Source: Entophlyctis helioformis (Eukaryota; Chytridiomycota; Chytridiomycetes; Chytridiales; Chytriomycetaceae). Taken from it: a stretch of 36,324 nucleotides of DNA. Shown here one piece after another: positions 10,708 through 20,059 of this stretch. The notes beneath the pieces are model-generated. The model ran no database searches. It was not told the DNA's origin and worked only from the letters and a program-made list of their open reading frames with translations. The position numbers were made by a program, and so were the translations under genes. Each line of letters starts with the position of its first letter. Positions within the stretch are counted from its first letter, which is position 1. The stretch lies in the NCBI GenBank assembly GCA_025526915.1, contig JAHLKH010000226.1:1-36324 (forward strand), written 5' to 3'.

Positions 10708-10847
10708 AGCAACCGCAGGTGCTCACAAATGTGATAAAAGATGATGATTGCATTCCACAAAGGAAACAGATGCAGCAAGCAAGTATCACAAAAGTCTTGA
10801 ACGGGCATCAGGCAAAGCCACGCCAGGCCAAGCCACGTCAGGCGTGC

Positions 10848-13733
10848 TCACTCTGCACCGAGTCCGCTGCGGCCGGATCGCATCACGGCCGCTACTGGAT
10901 GCACGATGCCTGTGCCGTCCGAGCCGAGCGACTGGCCAGGCTGCCAGCCCATGGACTGCAGCATGCGATGTCCGACGTTCGAGTGGGCGATCGGCTGCGC
11001 ACTGCCACCAACCACCTGTCCCATCCGTGGCGTGGCTGCATCGCCGGGTCGCACACCAGACGGTCCACCCTTGGCACCGCCGCCATTGCCAGGCCCAGGC
11101 TTGCCGCCCTTCTTCTTGCCGCCATTTCCGCCATCCTGCATTTTGCCCTTGCCCTTGCCCTTGCCCTTCCCACCGCCGCCACCGCTCTTTCCGCCACTCC
11201 ACTGCCCCATGTTGCCCTTGAGCGTGTTGTTATGTCGCTGCGCAACCTCCTCGGGCAAGTAGTGCCAGTTGTCTGGAACGTGCGACAGGCCCGTACGGAA
11301 CACGACAGTCTGCTTGCGCTTGCCTGATCCGCGCGTGTTGGTGTTGACCTTGTACACTTTTGCCATGTCGCACACAAGTTGGCGGATGGCGGCTGGCATC
11401 GGCGCGAGTAAAACAGACGGCGACAGCGACTCGTCTGCAACAAAGTTGCGTATAATCTTGTTGGCCTGGCGCAGGAACTGGATAACCTCTGGGCCAACAT
11501 GTGTGGATGCGGACTTGGCGAGGTCGTTGATGAGATAGCCAGCCTGGCGAGCGCGTTCGGCGGCCTCTTGACGCAGCTTGGCACGCTTCTCGCGGCGATC
11601 AAGCTTCTTCTGCTTGCGCTTCTGGGTCTTTGAGACGCTATTGGCCGTCACAGCCGTCCACTGCCCGCCGTGGCTGTTGACGCCCACATCGCCAAAATCG
11701 ATGAAGTCGTCGTCAATGAATGCAGGGGTTTTCAAGCGAGCAGCCTGTCTGCGAGAGGCTTAATCTGCTTACAAGATCTCTTGGAACTGCGGCTTGTGGA
11801 TGACCGAAACTCGTGGGCTAGGACCACGAAGGCCAAGCCCCGGATGGCTGATGAGCTCGTCCTCGTCGTCATCCTCAGTATCGCTCGCACGAGTATCACG
11901 CCACGTAGATGGACCGCCAGTAAACGACTGTCGCATGTGTGATTCTTTGTCATGAAGATCGGCCGCGTCAAGAATATCCAGCTCGTCGACGTCCGGCTCA
12001 GCGTACACTGGGACGTCGAGATAGAAGTCCAGCTCGTCGACGTCCGGCTCAGCGTACACTGGGACGTCCAGATAGAAGTCTATCTCGTCGAAGTCCGGCT
12101 CAGCGTACACTGGGACGTCCAGATAGAAGTCTATCTCGTCGAAGTCCGGCTCAGCGTACACTGGGACGTCCGGATAGAAGTCCAGCTCGTCGAAGTCCGG
12201 CTCAGCGTACACTGGGACGTCCAGATAGAAGTCTATCTCGTCGAAGTCCGGCTCAGCGTACACTGGGACGTCGAGATAGAAGTCCAGCTCGTCGACGTCC
12301 GGCTCAGCGTACACTGGGACGTCCAGATAGAAGTCTATCTCGTCGAAGTCCGGCTCAGCGTACACTGGGACGTCCAGATAGAAGTCTATCTCGTCGAAGT
12401 CCGGCTCAGCGTATACTGGGACGTCCAGATAGAAGTCCAGCTCGTCGACGTCCGGCTCAGCGTACACTGGGACGTCCAGATAGAAGTCCAGCTCGTCGAA
12501 GTCCGGCTCAGCGTACACTGGGACGTCGAGATAGAAGTCCAGCTCGTCGACGTCCGGCTCAGCGTACACTGGGACGTCCGGATAGAAGTCCAGCTCGTCG
12601 AAGTCCGGCTCAGCGTACACTGGGACGTCCAGATAGAAGTCCAGCTCGTCGACGTCCGGCTCAGCGTACACTGGGACGTCCAGATAGAAGTCTATCTCGT
12701 CGAAGTCCGGCTCAGCGTACACTGGGACGTCGAGATAGAAGTCTATCTCGTCGAAGTCCGGCTCAGCGTACACTGGGACGTCCGGATAGAAGTCCAGCTC
12801 ATCAATATCCAACTCAACGGACGACTCATCGTCTGAGTCGCTGTCCTCCGAACCCGACATGCCAGAGTCCGAGTCCGAGTCCGAGTCTGCGCCCGACAGA
12901 TAGCCATCCGCGTCGTAATAGCCAGCAAAGCCATCTGCGCCGTAATAGCCAGCAAAGCCATCTGCGCCGCTATAGCCATCAAAGCCATCCGCGTCGTAAT
13001 AGTCATCAAAGCCCTCCTCTTCGTAATAGCCATCAAAACCATCCTCGTCGAAATAGCCATTAAAGCCATCTGCGCCGCTATAGCGATCGAACTTTGTTGG
13101 CAAATCGGGCCACGTTGAACGCCTGTAGAAACGCCCGAGGTCGCCCGAGTCGTATGCCATCTCGCCCTCGTTCTCCATGAACGGATCGTACACGTCGTCG
13201 CTGTCCGAGTCGATGTCCAAGAGCTGGGCTGTCGTCACTGGCCTCTTGACTCTTGGCTGCAACCCCGGGCGATAATAGACCGCATCGACTGGCACACGAT
13301 CGTCAAACAGCTGCAGCGGTCTGCCACCGCGACCTCGCCCACCGACATCCGATCGCACCGGTGCGCTCGACGGCACTTTGACCGCCGCCGGGTCATCGAG
13401 CAGCGAGTGCGACGCTAACGTAGGCAAGAGCGGGCGGGACGAGACGCCAAAGTCCGAGTTGGCAATGTAGTCCAGCAAAGCCTCTTCGTCGTCGTCGGGC
13501 GGTCTGTCGAAGCGACTGTTGTTGCCCCGACCATACCATTGCGGCTGCTGGTACTGCTGGTACTGCTGGTGCCGGTGGTGGAGTTGGTGCTGGTGCTGGT
13601 GCTGGTACGGCTCACTGCCAATGGGCACAAACGACAGGCGAGTGGCAGGCGCCGGGCGAGCAGCGGCAGACAGCAGCGAAGCGTCGCCGGCATCGTCCAG
13701 AAAGAACAGAGCGTCTCGGCCAGCGTCACTCAT
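10848..13733 (-). pseudogene. SQS1-like R3H/G-patch gene, copy 1, interrupted by two TAA codons and expanded by a minisatellite
   Basis: This copy shares its frame and most of its sequence with the intact gene at 20060-22276. The N-terminal part ('MSDAGRDALFFLDDAGDASL') opens at 13733. Residues about 312-584 are 16 copies of a 17-residue unit ('DELDFYLDVPVYAEPDV' type) replacing a short acidic stretch. The frame meets TAA at 11769-11771 and again at 11760-11762, where copy 2 has Asn and Phe codons. It then continues open as the R3H region and a C-terminal G-patch ('GHRMLQSMGWQPGQSLG') to the stop at 10848-10850. Without read-through, the product is a 654-residue acidic, repetitive protein lacking both nucleic-acid/helicase-contact domains. 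The downstream part could be translated separately from an internal start, though nothing supports that. Alternatively a very short intron could remove the stops; none fits well. Confidence 0.85.
11981..12796 (-). repeat. 51-bp coding minisatellite, exactly 16 units
   Basis: The 816 bp equal 16 x 51. Each unit encodes 17 residues around 'DFYLDVPVYAEPD'. Units differ at a few sites: Val or Phe, Leu or Ile, and Leu or Pro. The unit length is a multiple of three, so other frames are also free of stops across the array. Confidence 0.97.
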
Positions 13734-13800
13734 CGGTTGCTGCCGTTTGTTATCGTTTTGTTACGATTTGTTATCGTTTTGTTATTGTTTTGTTAGAGTT
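13734..13800 (-). promoter_or_regulatory. Likely 5' leader/promoter of SQS1-like copy 1 with GATAAC and AACAAA repeats
   Basis: The short gap upstream of the ATG is unusually A-rich on the minus strand, with repeated ACGATAACAAA motifs. GATAAC resembles GATA-factor sites. The same block is conserved at 22277-22343 in copy 2. Function is inferred. Confidence 0.3.
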
Positions 13801-13857
13801 TTCGCTTGTTTGCGGTAGTCTGGCATTGCGTGACTGGCGTGACTCGATCGATGCGCT

Positions 13858-14362
13858 TCATTGCAGATTGGACAGCTGCATCGACTCGATGGTGCGCTGC
13901 CGCTTGTGCACCTGGCCCGGCGCGCCGTGCATCGGTGGCTGCTGCCACTGCCCGTCGTGTCCAGGACCGCCGTGGTCGGCGTGGCGCGCCAGCTTCCTCT
14001 CGCCTCCGCTCTCTGCGCCAGCCATTGACGACAAGGACGATGACGATGACGACGACGAGGACAGCAGACTGTGCACCAGCATAAGCGACTCGGGACCGGC
14101 TGATCCGTCCGCCAGATCTGCGCGGACGTCCAGTTCATCTCGGCTTCCGTCGCCATCGCCATCTCCGTCGCCGTCCATGTCCGCAAACGACAGCTCGCCC
14201 TCGCCGCCAGGCAGCAGACCAACCGCCTGCCGGGCAAGCAGGTAGATGCGGTAGTTGTTGAACCAGTTGAGCACGCGACGGATGGCACTGCATCACAACA
14301 GCACGCCACAGAAGGGAGCAGGCGGTCAGATCCCTGCAACTCGCGCATGGTGGCAGTCGTTG

Positions 14363-14445
<83 letters not shown>

Positions 14446-14636
14446 ACACACACACACCTGCAGTAGATCTGGATGATCTGCAAAAACGACCAGCCCTGAG
14501 ATGCAGGGTGGTCGAGCCAGTCCTTGAGTAGCTCCGCCGTACGCACCGCCGAGTACTTGAACGGCCGCAGTCTAACGAGCTGCATGTGCGCGTTGAGGCT
14601 ACCGTGAGCGGCTAGCATGGAGGCATAGCAGTGCAT
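13858..14636 (-). CDS. Uncharacterised protein X, copy 1, two exons
   Basis: I do not recognise this gene. Exon 1 runs from ATG 14636 to 14458 and exon 2 from 14287 to 13858, joined in phase 2. The conserved core spans the join: 'LVRLRPFKYSAVRTAELLKD', 'WLDHPASQGWSFLQIIQIYC' and 'VLNWFNNYRIYLLARQAVG', a helical, aromatic-rich segment. After that come an acidic Asp/Gly run ('MDGDGDGDGDG'), a Ser run and a Gly/His-rich basic tail ending 'IESMQLSNLQ'. The intron (14288-14457) starts inside a long GT repeat. The first 18 residues ('MHCYASMLAAHGSLNAHM') are unique to this copy, because the segmental duplication ends at 14583. The frame continues upstream as '..F' after a possible 3' splice site, so there may be a further 5' exon. 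The gene lies 124 bp upstream of the SQS1-like gene on the same strand. Confidence 0.6.
14364..14457 (+). repeat. (CA)n microsatellite, about 94 bp, in the intron of protein X copy 1
   Basis: This is a nearly pure CA run with one CCA interruption. On the gene's strand it is (GT)n and begins exactly at the 5' splice site. Confidence 0.97.
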
Positions 14637-14901
14637 GAACTGAACGACGCGCCGGCACTCTCATCCCCTCTTGACCGCTAGCATCCATCTGTGCATCATC
14701 CAACACAACAAGACCATGTGCACCTCACACAAAACAGCTTGCTGTTGCTGATACTGCTTCATTGTTGTTCATACAAGATGAATCTATTGAGACGACCGAT
14801 AGTGGATGAGCGTGAAAGGAAAAAGGGGGGAAAGAGAGGGGAGAGAGCTGGGTTCTTGGGATCACACGTTGAGGAGCACAAAAGGGGGGCCGCGAGACCG
14901 A

Positions 14902-17900
14902 TTACTGGCTCTGGCTGGGGAGTCCGCTGGTTTCCTCGGACGACGATGAGTGCAGCGACTGGCGATCAAGCGACACAAAGCCATCGCCGTTCTCGACGTA
15001 GCGACGACGGTCCTCAAACGACACGACGCCGTCCACGTACTGCGTGGTGGTGGTGGTGGTCGAGGTCGTCACACCGCCGGCACCGACAGACGTGCGCTGG
15101 ATCTTCTTGAGCCGGCGCAGCGAGTCGTCACGCGGGGTGATCTTGCTCAGCGCCTCGCGCTCAGCCTCGCGCTGCTCAAGCGACATCATCTGCTGCTGCT
15201 CCTCGGGCGTGCCGGGCGTCAGGGGCGTGTTGGGCGGCGAGCCGCTGCCCATCCACACGTTGCCGCGCATCTTGCGCACCGTCTGCGTTGGGCCCGACAC
15301 GATGGGCGTGACAATCGCCAGCGGGAAGATGGCACGCTTGCGCGACTGCGAGATGTTCTGGCCACGTGCCCAGCCGTCCTTGTACGTGCGCTCGATACCA
15401 ATCAGGTCGCCCGGCTGCAGGAGCATCTCGTCGGGCTTCTGCGGGATGTACATGGCCACGACAACGTGCGAGGTCGGCGCAGGCGGGTGGTACGAGTTGA
15501 GGTCCTCGTATTCGTCGCCCACGGTCGCGGCGTGCTCGTCTTGCGAGAGGTTGACAGGAATCACCTGCTCGCCGCGGATCCAGTTGGTCTTGTCCGTGCG
15601 CTTGGTGGTGGGGCGGGCACCGCCGCCAGAGAGAATGACGCCGGTGGCAGCGGTCATGGCAGCATCGGACGACGAGCGCTTGGTGTCGGCCAGCTGGACG
15701 GATTTGCGGCCGGCACCATCGCTGGTCGTCGTGGTCGTGGTGGTGGTGGTGGTGGTGGTGACACCAGCAGCATCGGAACGCGACACGGTCACGGCATCAC
15801 CCGACGAGAGCGAGTCCAGGTTGGTGACAACGGCTCTGTTCTTGGCGTCCTGGTCGACCTCGACGGTTTCTGTTGCAGAAATGAATGGAAGGAGGACACG
15901 ATCAGTGCACTGCACTCACACATCAAGGCCATTGCCATTGCCATCGCATGCGTGCTTACCAGACACGAGGACACCGTCATCGTTAATGACCTTGGTGGTG
16001 GTGACAGACGTGGCGCCAACAACAACGGGAGCGCCGTTGCCGCCCTTCTTGACGAGCTTCTTGGTCGTGGTGGTGGTCGACGTGGTCTCGGTGGCAGTGG
16101 CAGTCGAGCTGCCGTCCTTCTTGCCCGCGTTGGCAACAAAGGCGGCATACGAGGCGCCACCGACGGCAGCAGCACCGCCAACAGCGGCAGCAGCGAGGAT
16201 CGCGTCGTTCTTGCTGGATCCAGCGTTGTCGGCCTCGACAACGTTTGACTTGGGCACGGCAACAACTCTGTCCTTGGCGTCCTGGTCGACCTCGACGGTT
16301 TCTGTTGCAGAAATGAATGGAAGGAGGACACGATCAGTGCACTGCACTCACACATCAAGGCCATTGCCATTGCCATCGCATGCGTGCTTACCAGACACGA
16401 GGACACCGTCATCGTTGATGACCTTGGTGGTGGTGACAGACGTGGCGCCAACAACAACGGGAGCGCCGTTGCCGCCCTTCTTGACGAGCTTCTTGGTCGT
16501 GGTGGTGGTCGACGTGGTCTCGGTGGCAGTGGCAGTCGAGCTGCCATCCTTCTTGCCAGCGTTGGCAACAAAGGCAGCGTACGAGGCTCCACCGACGGCA
16601 GCAGCACCGCCAACGGCGGCAGCACCAGCAACCGTGCCGGGAACAAAGGTCTCGGTCTCGGATGTCGTGACGGTGGTTTCGGTGATCTGCTTCGTCGCCG
16701 CGCCACCAGAAACCGCGCGGTACTCGCCTGTCTCGATGTCGTCTGCGTCCTTGTTCTCGTCGTCGCTGTCGGCCTTGGAGAAGGCCACGGCGGCCACGGC
16801 AGCCGAAGCACCGGCAACAACAGCAGCACCGGCGGCAGCGATCGCGCCAAAGAGGCCGCCGTTGCTGCCCTCGGCAGCCTTGGCAGCAGCAGCGTCATCG
16901 ACACCGTCGCGGGTGCCAACGGCCGCAAACTCGTCCGACTCCTCGGTGATGAGGAGGGCGGTCTCGTCCGACGTGACGGTCTTGGATCCCTTGCCGCCCT
17001 TGGTCGTGGTGGTGGTGGTGGTCGTGGTGGTGGTGGTCGAGGCCTGGCCGCGCTTGCCCGAGCCGGCAGCAGCAGCAGCAGCAGCGCCAGCCACACCGAC
17101 GGCGGCAGCACCGGCGACGGCAGCGCCCGTGTAGTTGAGCGTGACGCGTTCCTCCTCGTCCTGGATGGCGGCCGCGTCGATGCGCGACGAGCGGCCGTAG
17201 CCCGACGCATCGGCACCGGCGGCAGCACCGGCAGCGCCGTTCATGCGCTGCTGCGACGTGGTCGTGGTCGACGATTCCTCAATGGTCGTGGTCGTGGTCT
17301 GGCCCTTGCGGCCGCCGGCAGCAGCGGCACCGGCGGCGGCAGCACCGCCAACGACGGCGCCGGCGCCGAGCACGGCGTACATGTCCGACGCGAACGCATC
17401 GGCGTGAGTCGTGGTGGTCGTGGTGGTCGTGTAGCCGGCACCAGCGGCACCAGCGGCGCCAGAAGCATCGGCGCCCACAAGGACAGCCTCGCGGTCGTCG
17501 CCGGGATTGTAGGCGGCGTAAGCACCGGCGCCAGCAACCGCGGCACCGCCAATCGCGTAGGCGGCGTAGTTGGGGCCGCCGGCAGCACCGGCACCACCGG
17601 CACCGTAGCCGCCAGGGCCAGCAGGGTTGCCGGGGGCCGACGAGGACATGCCGTACTCGGACACGCCGGTGGTCGGGGGCGGGAGGGCGTTGCCGTAGGT
17701 GGCGGGGCGGGGCGCCTGGCTCATGTCGCCGCCGGGGCCGGGCGTGAAGGTGTTGCCGTACGAGGTGCTCGACGACGTCTCGGGGCCGGGCAGCTGGTTG
17801 GCGTAGGCCGCGGGGCGGGGCGCCTGGCTGATGTCGTCGCCTGGTGCACCACCGGCGGCACCACCGGCATCGTCGCGGTTGCGGCGGTTGCGCTTCCACA

Positions 17901-19326
17901 CAAAGGCGGCGACCGCGAGGGCGAGCAGGATCACGGGCAGCACGATGGCGAGGACCAGCGGCGTGTTGCTGCTGTTGTTGCTGCCGTTGCCCTGGTCCTG
18001 GGCCGAGCCGTTGGGCGGCACCACGGGCACCACGCCCAGCGAGCCGGTGGGCGACGGCATGACGGTGCCGGACACGGTGATCATGGGCACGGTCGACGGG
18101 CCGCCCGGTGCACCAGGACGTTTGGTGCACCAGGAACAGTTGGCGTGCCTGGGCTGCCGGGAGTGCCGGGAGTGCCGGGAGTACCTGGGGTGCCCGGTGC
18201 ACCAGGCGTACCGGGAGTGCCTGGAGTTCCTGGGTTGCCGGGAGTGCCGGGAGTACCAGGCGTTCCTGGAGCACCAGGCGTTCCTGGGTTGCCAGGCGTT
18301 CCTGGGTTGCCAGGCGTTCCTGGGTTGCCGGGAGTGCCCGGTGCACCAGGCGTGATGGGGGTGCCGGGAGTGCCAGGAGTGCCGGGAGTGCCAGGAGTGC
18401 CGGGAGTTCCTGGGCTGCCAGGCGTGCTGGGAACGCCGGGCGTCATTGGCACACCGGGCACACCAGGCGTGCCCGACGGCACGGGCGGCACGGGCGGCAC
18501 GTAGACGACGGTGTCGTCGTTGTGCGGCGTACGGGGATAGACGATGCTGTTGTAGGCCGGCATGTCGTACACGGCGGGCGGGGGCGGCGACAGCGACGGC
18601 GGCGGAGACGGAGAAGAGTCTGCGGCTACGTAGGGCACGGCGTACACAGCGGGCGGGGGCGGCGGCGGCGGCGGTGTCGGGCTGCTGTACGGGAGGGCGT
18701 AGTCGGCTGCAGGGCGGGCGGCCGGTTGGTGCACAAGAGCGTTGGGCAAAGTCAAAGACGCAGGCAGACGCCAAGGGCAATGGGACGCAGAAATGTTTCA
18801 GTGTCAGTTTTACAGCGGCGGCGGCGGCGGGCAGCAGCCTCGCTCGCTCGCGCGGTGCGTGTCGCCGTTCAAGCAAATTTGCTGCGGGCGGCGTTGGCTG
18901 GGCACGGGCACGGGCACTGGCACGGGCACGGGCATGAGCGTGCGTGTGTGTGTGCGTGTGTGTGTGCGTGTGTGCGTGTGTGGACACGCTGTCCAGCCAT
19001 AGCCAGCCATAGCCAGCACGGCACTGCCCTGCCCAGTGCACGGCTTGACTTGGCTGGCCCGCCAGAGAAGCAGGCAAGAGTGCGTGCACAAAGAGTGTGC
19101 ACCACACTGCACTGCACAGCTGGCACAGCACCGCACCACGCACCTTGCGGCTTGGGTGCTGCCAGCCCGTAGTGGCTGCCGTACTCGAGGTTGCTGTCGG
19201 CCGGGCGTGCGGCTGCGCGGCTCACGGCGCCTGCAGCAACAACAACTGCTGCTGCTGCTGCCACTGCTGCCACTGCTGCCCTGGTGCTGCTCTTGCTCCT
19301 CTTGTTCCTCCTGCTGCTCCGCGCAT
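14902..19326 (-). CDS. Single-pass membrane protein with collagen-like ectodomain and cytoplasmic SH3 domain
   Basis: Exons on the minus strand: 19326-19144, 18706-16392, 16301-15960 and 15869-14902. All joins are phase 1 and introns are 437, 90 and 90 nt. Order of parts: an Ala/Val-rich N-terminal hydrophobic stretch ('[15 protein letters not shown]', a likely signal peptide), Pro-rich blocks, then a long '[11 protein letters not shown]' collagen-like region. A membrane helix follows, '[20 protein letters not shown]', with a basic stop-transfer 'WKRNRRNR'. Then come long Ala/Gly/Thr-rich cytoplasmic repeats and an SH3 domain near the C-terminus ('[20 protein letters not shown]' and '[17 protein letters not shown]'). 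By layout it is a surface sensor or adaptor, comparable in plan to fungal TM-SH3 proteins such as Fus1 or Sho1, though not homologous along its length. One-base frame slips are needed near 19283 and 18117. The start at 19326 depends on the first of these. Confidence 0.7.
15834..16197. repeat. Intragenic exon-plus-intron duplication, unit A
   Basis: This unit pairs with 16266-16629 at a fixed offset of 432 bp. It includes a complete 90-nt intron (15870-15959) and flanking coding sequence. The two introns look identical and the exons differ at only a few bases. Confidence 0.93.
16266..16629. repeat. Intragenic exon-plus-intron duplication, unit B
   Basis: Partner of 15834-16197, with its own 90-nt intron at 16302-16391. 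The duplicated exon is 342 nt (114 codons) with the same phase at both ends, so the reading frame is kept. Confidence 0.93.
18112..18480 (-). repeat. Collagen-like Gly-X-Pro coding repeat
   Basis: A run of 9-bp-based units encodes PGTPG, PGNPG and PGAPG. Plus-strand frames read as equally repetitive nonsense (GVPGVPG, RECREC). Confidence 0.92.
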
Positions 19327-19618
19327 GTCGAGATGACGGGCCAGATCAGTCGCGGATCAGTCGGGCACTTGCCACCTGATCTCACTCCGTCTGATCTCAC
19401 TCCGTCTGATCTCACTCCGTCTGATCTCACTCCGCCCACTGATGCCGTCGTGGCCATCACAGGCGTTGACAGCCACGACACTGGCATCGCCCAATGATAC
19501 CTACTGATGCCCACTGGTGCCCACTGCGCCATGCACGCCAGACTGCGCACACGAGACCTGCAGCCCAGCACAGCGGCCCGACTCTGAACCACATGCTCTT
19601 CATTCGTTGCACGCGCTT
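19327..19618. other. Gap between the SH3 gene and a gene remnant, with a 15-bp tandem repeat
   Basis: The visible content is four copies of CTGATCTCACTCCGT at 19376-19434 upstream of the SH3 gene's proposed start. No coding frame is supported. Confidence 0.6.
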
Positions 19619-19827
19619 TCAGCCACGCTCCTGGTCCCTGTGGCTGAAGCACGCCTTGATGGCCACCATGGCGTCCTGGGCCGTCTGCTTCTTGCCGTCG
19701 TCATCAGACGAGAGCAACAGGCCGTGATGCTCCACTGGCAGCCGGTCCTTGATGATGGTCCAAAGCTGGCCGATGCCGACGCTGGCGGCAACTATGTGTT
19801 GTCGGTCGCCACTTCCTCATCGTCCAG
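19619..19827 (-). pseudogene. C-terminal remnant of an unidentified gene, cut by the duplication edge
   Basis: The minus-strand frame reads 'IVAASVGIGQLWTIIKDRLP', then 'VEHHGLLLSSDDDGKKQTAQ' and 'DAMVAIKACF', ending in TGA at 19619-19621. The composition is that of a real folded protein, unlike the low-complexity shadows around it. The homologous block of the segmental duplication begins at 19828, so the rest of this gene appears to be missing. I cannot name the family. Confidence 0.35.
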
Positions 19828-20059
19828 GACCAGCTTCCAACAGCACCACCATCGCCAGACACGATGAGACTATCCAGCCACATGATCCCAAACGCCATTC
19901 GCGCCACCAGTCAATGAAAGCAACCGCAGGTGCTCACAAATGCGATAAAAGATGATGATTGCATTCCACAAAAGAAACAGATGCAGCAAGCAAGTATTCA
20001 CAAAAGTCTTGAACGGGCATCAGGCAAAGCCACGCCAGGCCAAGCCACGTCAGGCGTGC

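Larger units (their letters stand above)
10617..14583. repeat. Segmental duplication, copy 1
   Basis: This segment is nearly identical over long stretches to 19828-23079, in the same orientation. The left edge is at 'GACCAGCTTCCAACAGCACC' and the right edge just after 'TCTAACGAGCTGC'. It holds the tail of the 9287 gene, an SQS1-like gene and a second gene. It is longer than copy 2 mainly because of a 51-bp minisatellite (816 bp) and a longer CA repeat. Confidence 0.95.

Noticed and set aside
11939..13063. Plus-strand open frames across the 51-bp minisatellite
   Set aside because: A unit length divisible by three keeps every frame open by default. The minus-strand frame matches the intact copy 2.
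12900..13085. Imperfect 'ADGFxGYY' repeat as a CRISPR-like array
   Set aside because: It is an in-frame protein repeat in a eukaryotic gene, without spacers. No CRISPR array is expected or seen in the window.
14364..14457. Open frames of poly(His-Thr) or poly(Val-Cys) across the CA repeats
   Set aside because: Pure dinucleotide repeats are open in all frames; the repeat lies within an intron of protein X.
15044..17134. 696-codon plus-strand open frame antisense to the membrane-SH3 gene
   Set aside because: It crosses the duplicated introns and reads as Val/Ser/Leu-rich mirror of the Thr/Ala repeats on the other strand. The minus strand carries the SH3 and membrane domains.
16384..18504. 706-codon plus-strand open frame with GVPGVPG repeats that looks collagen-like
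   Set aside because: This is the complement of the PGTPG coding repeat. Only the minus-strand reading connects to a membrane helix and SH3 domain.
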